From contig OY978525.1 in the NCBI GenBank assembly GCA_963854835.1, positions 2,499,501 to 2,563,500 on the forward strand: 64,000 nt of DNA, written 5' to 3'. This stretch comes from Megamerina dolium (Eukaryota > Arthropoda > Insecta > Diptera > Megamerinidae). This document shows positions 60,831 through 64,000 of the stretch, piece by piece (the first letter of the stretch is position 1; the number at the start of each line of letters is the position of its first letter). Under the pieces are notes generated by a model. The model saw only the letters and a list, made by a program, of their open reading frames with translations. It searched no databases and was not told where the DNA came from. The translations under genes were made by a program, and so were the position numbers.

Positions 60831-62706
60831 ATAATGCAATATGCATGGTATATTCATTTCGGTCAGATGTTTGTGTCCACTTGAAGGAATCTCCGGAGAT
60901 ATAGACATGGATATATATTCGTGATCAGCGTCGATTAAATTTTCGATTTAACGATGTCCGTCCGTCCGTCCGTCCGTCCGTCCGTCCGTCCGTCTGTCTG
61001 TCACCTGGCTGGTTCGCACGATAACTTGAGTAAATATTGAGCTATTTCGATGAAATTTGGCATAAGTAATCTATGATCCAAGAGTACGGAGGGGATTGAT
61101 ATTGGGCATGATCGGTCAATAACCACGCCCACACCAAGCATTCAAAGCGACTAACCTCGAAATTTTCAAAATCTTTAACTTGCTATAACTCACATAATAT
61201 ACGACCTGGGACAACAATATTTGGCACATAGACTTATATTATACTATTATATAACCTCGCTAAAAGTGGTTGAGCCACGCCTACTTTTTAGCGTAGCTCT
61301 CATACAAAGTGTCTGTACTTCTTTTAAATTGAAACAGCTATAACTTCTACAATCTTCTGTCCAGAATAACCATAATTGACACTGAGATTAACATGGTAGT
61401 CGAAAATAATATGGCAGAAAATCAGTGTGCCACGCCCACTGCTTTTTGGGTCTCCCATACAAAGTTGCGGAAATTAAAAAAAATGTTACCGGTTATAACT
61501 TGCAAACTATTCAGCGTAGAATAACGAGATTTAAGGTATGGATTAGTATTGTACGAGCAACTAGGCTCACAGAAAATGGGCGCACCACGCCCACTGTTTA
61601 TTGTAGCCCCCATACAAATTTTAAATTGAAACAGCTGTAACTTCGGCAATCTTCTGCCTAAAATAACCATAATTGACACTTGGATTAATATCGTAGTCTG
61701 CAAAAATCTGGCAGAAAATCAGTGTGCCACGCCCACTCTTTCATGAGTCTCCCATACAAAGTCGAGTAAATTAAACTAAAATTTTAAGCTCCATAACTTA
61801 CAAACCATTTGGCGTAGGACAACGAGATTTAAGGTATGGATTAGTATTGTACGAGCAACTAGGCTCACAGAAAATTTGCGCACCACGCCCACTGTTTATT
61901 GTAGCCCCCATACAAATTTTAAATTGAAACAGCTGTAACTTCGGCAATCTTCTGTCTAGAATAACCATAATTGACACTTAAATTAATATCGTAGTCGGCA
62001 AAGATCTGGCAGAAAATCAGTGTGCCACGCCCACTCCTTCATGGGTCTCCCATACAAAGTCGAGTGAATTAAACTAAAATTTTAAGCTCCATAGCTTACA
62101 AACCATTTAGCCTAGGACAACGAGACTTAGGGTATGGATTAGTATTGTACGAACAACTAGGCTCACAGAAAATGGGCGCACCACGCCCAGTGTTTATTGT
62201 AGCCCCCATACAAATTTTAAATTGAAACAGCTGTAACTTAGGCAATCTTATGTCTACAATAACCATAATTGACACTTAAATTAATATCGTAGTCGGAAAT
62301 AATCTGGCGAAAAATCTGCGTACCACGCCCACTTCTTATTGGGGCTCCCATACAAAGTTGAGGAAATTAAACAAAAATGTTAACCACCATAACTTAGAAA
62401 CTATTCAACGTAGGACACCAAATTTAAGGTGTGGATTAACATTGAAAAATTAATTGGATTTACTAGAAAGTGGTAAGCCACGCCCACTTTTTATATAGCT
62501 CCCATACTAAGCCTCGGAATTATCTTAAAATCCTTTTACTTCTTCAAAGTCAACCATATTTCGGGTGTAAATTAGTAGTAAATGCAAAAATTGTTTCTCG
62601 AAAAGTGGAAATAAAAGAAAAGTTGGATATTCGAGTAAACTTTTTATATATAAATCTACATATGCAGGGTATAGTTTGGTCGGCCCCAGCCGACTGTAAG
62701 GAGATT
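60831..62706 (+). mobile_element. Family A element, copy 3 (Helitron/mini-me-like), longest copy
   Basis: It starts TATACCCTGCATAATGC and ends ATATGCAGGGTATAGTTTGG followed by the hairpin GTCGGCCCCAGCCGAC and TGTAAGG. A (GTCC)n/(GTCT)n microsatellite is at 60957-61003, after TTTTCGATTTAACGAT. The interior is a tandem array with CACGCC(C/T)AC boxes at 61124, 61276, 61431, 61586, 61728, 61883, 62026, 62182, 62324 and 62479. From 61276 on the spacing is 155, 155, 142, 155, 143, 156, 142 and 155 bp. A GTCY microsatellite plus a 3' hairpin and central ~150-bp repeats match the published plan of DINE-1/mini-me Helitron-like elements of flies. No ORF. Confidence 0.72.
60957..61003. repeat. (GTCC/GTCT)n microsatellite inside family A copy 3
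   Basis: About nine GTCC units followed by two GTCT units. The same microsatellite in reverse complement is at 49909-49939 in copy 2. Confidence 0.92.
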
Positions 62707-64000
62707 TTTTTTCGTTCACTTCACAAGTTTTAAATATTTTGTTCGATGACAAAATGAACCGCATAAAATTTGCCTTAATCGAAAATGTGGATATTTGTAT
62801 ATGAGTAAATAAACAAGCAGTCGATTTGATTGTGACTTTTTGTCTTCCTTCATTGTTTTTTCAATTAAATTTCAATTACTTTGATTACAACAACAAAAAC
62901 TATAGCAATTTCATTGCAAGAGCATTACTTTAAAAGTTCTGCCAATACTATAGTGTGTGTGGACGAAACAAACAATAAATTGCTTACGATGCTCCATCTT
63001 CCAATGATTTAAGTACGAGTCATTAGTCAGCCAGCTGGTACTGTGCTGTATGCATATTGTACCTACTATATTGTACGATATGTACACCTTAGATTCATTC
63101 TACGTTCATCAACATATGCGAATTGAAATTACCGCAATGTACATTTTACAAGTTAGTAGAAGGCAACAAAAAAAAAAAACCCCGATTCATTAAACATTTA
63201 ATTTCGTATCGGTTTTAATGGTTGAATTGAAGGAGGCGGAAACAGTGGAAGTGGAAGTGGAGGCAGAAGAAAACATTTAATTAAAAACTTTACTACTACA
63301 AAGGAAAAGAATAAAATAAAATTATATATATGCGCACAATTGCTTGAGTTCAAAACTACGAATCAAAAAGATATCGTGAGTAGTGAGTAAGCTCGAAATA
63401 TGCACAAGTCAATCGATTGAGGTAAACGATCGATTGTATACATTTTATATAATTCGTAAAAATTATATGTAATTTTGATGTTGCTTTTTATAAAAAACAA
63501 AACACACACACATACACACACACACACAAATACAACAACGAACATTCAATAAAATGAAACTTAATTTGAGTGTATCGCGCGGGTGTCTATGAGTATGAGT
63601 AGGAGTACCATATGATTTGAAATTTGATATTCTACCAGCAAGCAAATAACCGCACATATGTTAGCTGCCTGCATGGTCGATTCGATGAGTGCTGGTAAAA
63701 CAGTGTGTATATACATACGTACAAGCTTTCAATACTGACACTAATAAGTACAAAATACGAACATATGCATATAGACGAGCATAAGGACAGCATACCATTT
63801 TATGCGCCTTCTTTTATGCTTCGAAGGTGTTAAATTTCACAAACTTAATGGAAATTGTTCAACATCACCAACTACAACCAGCTCAAAAAACTAACAGAAG
63901 AAGTGAACAAAAAAAAAAAATATAATGAATGAAAGAAATAATGAGTGAAGCAACGAACGAACGAACGAACGAACGAACGAATGAGAACAATGAAATTAAA
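62707..64000 (+). other. AT-rich intron to the window end
   Basis: (CA)n at 63501-63528 and (GAAC)n at 63951-63981; a GGAAGTGGAAGTGGAGGC purine run lies at 63246. No MMP catalytic or hemopexin exon is visible, so the intron continues beyond the window. Confidence 0.5.
63951..63981. repeat. (GAAC)n microsatellite
   Basis: Seven GAAC units. Confidence 0.9.

Noticed and set aside
61422..61703. 93-codon minus frame, repeated at 49231-49488 on plus
   Set aside because: Identical peptides arise because both lie in family A monomers; the repeat has no coding signature.

Overview
The window looks like fly (Diptera, probably schizophoran) genomic DNA. It is very AT-rich and full of GT, TTG, TTA and ACAT-type microsatellites. 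Degenerate mariner/Tc1 transposons, tRNA-derived SINEs and long tandem arrays of about 154 bp are scattered through it. Nothing resembles bacterial, phage or organellar organisation. I could not fix the genus; the texture would suit a tephritid or another acalyptrate fly.

The only host gene I can support is a matrix metalloproteinase, most likely the orthologue of Drosophila Mmp2. Two short coding exons lie on the + strand (1273-1374 and 1464-1654) and are separated by an 89-bp intron. They encode the C-terminal half of the propeptide, the PRCGVGD cysteine switch, a furin-type RVKR site and the first residues of the mature enzyme. The second exon ends with a perfect GTAAGT donor in phase 2. 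I see no catalytic (HExxH) or hemopexin exon after it, so 1655-64000 is best read as one intron of more than 62 kb that continues past the window.

That intron holds one striking host signal. At 37894/37895 a pyrimidine tract and CAG are joined directly to GTAAGT, the structure of a recursive splice site (ratchet point). A second donor lies 29 nt downstream.

The rest of the intron is mostly transposon debris. Layout: 1.7-8.4 kb AT-rich DNA with one SINE; 8.4-9.5 kb a 313-bp tandem repeat; 9.6-14.1 kb ~154-bp monomer arrays and a ~300-bp duplication; 14.1-14.8 kb another copy of the 313-bp family; 17-18.5 kb a transposase-like duplication and family C monomers; 20-21 kb a small TIR element and a foldback element; 24-29 kb more ~154-bp arrays; 31-32.5 kb a LINE 3' fragment; 34-35.4 kb a TIR-bounded ~154-bp array; 38.3-39.1 kb a tripled transposase end; 40.4-41.7, 48.7-50.1 and 60.8-62.7 kb three copies of a Helitron/mini-me-like element (family A); 42.5-43.7 and 47.2-48.7 kb two mariners; 52-53 kb a third copy of the 313-bp family; 55-56.2 kb a DD37D-type mariner; 56.3 kb a second SINE; 59.4-60.5 kb a last ~154-bp array.

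Two themes recur. Three repeat families (A, B, C) are built of ~142-168 bp monomers that each carry a CCATACAAA box. In addition, almost every transposon coding remnant here carries a 120-313 bp tandem duplication of part of its coding region.
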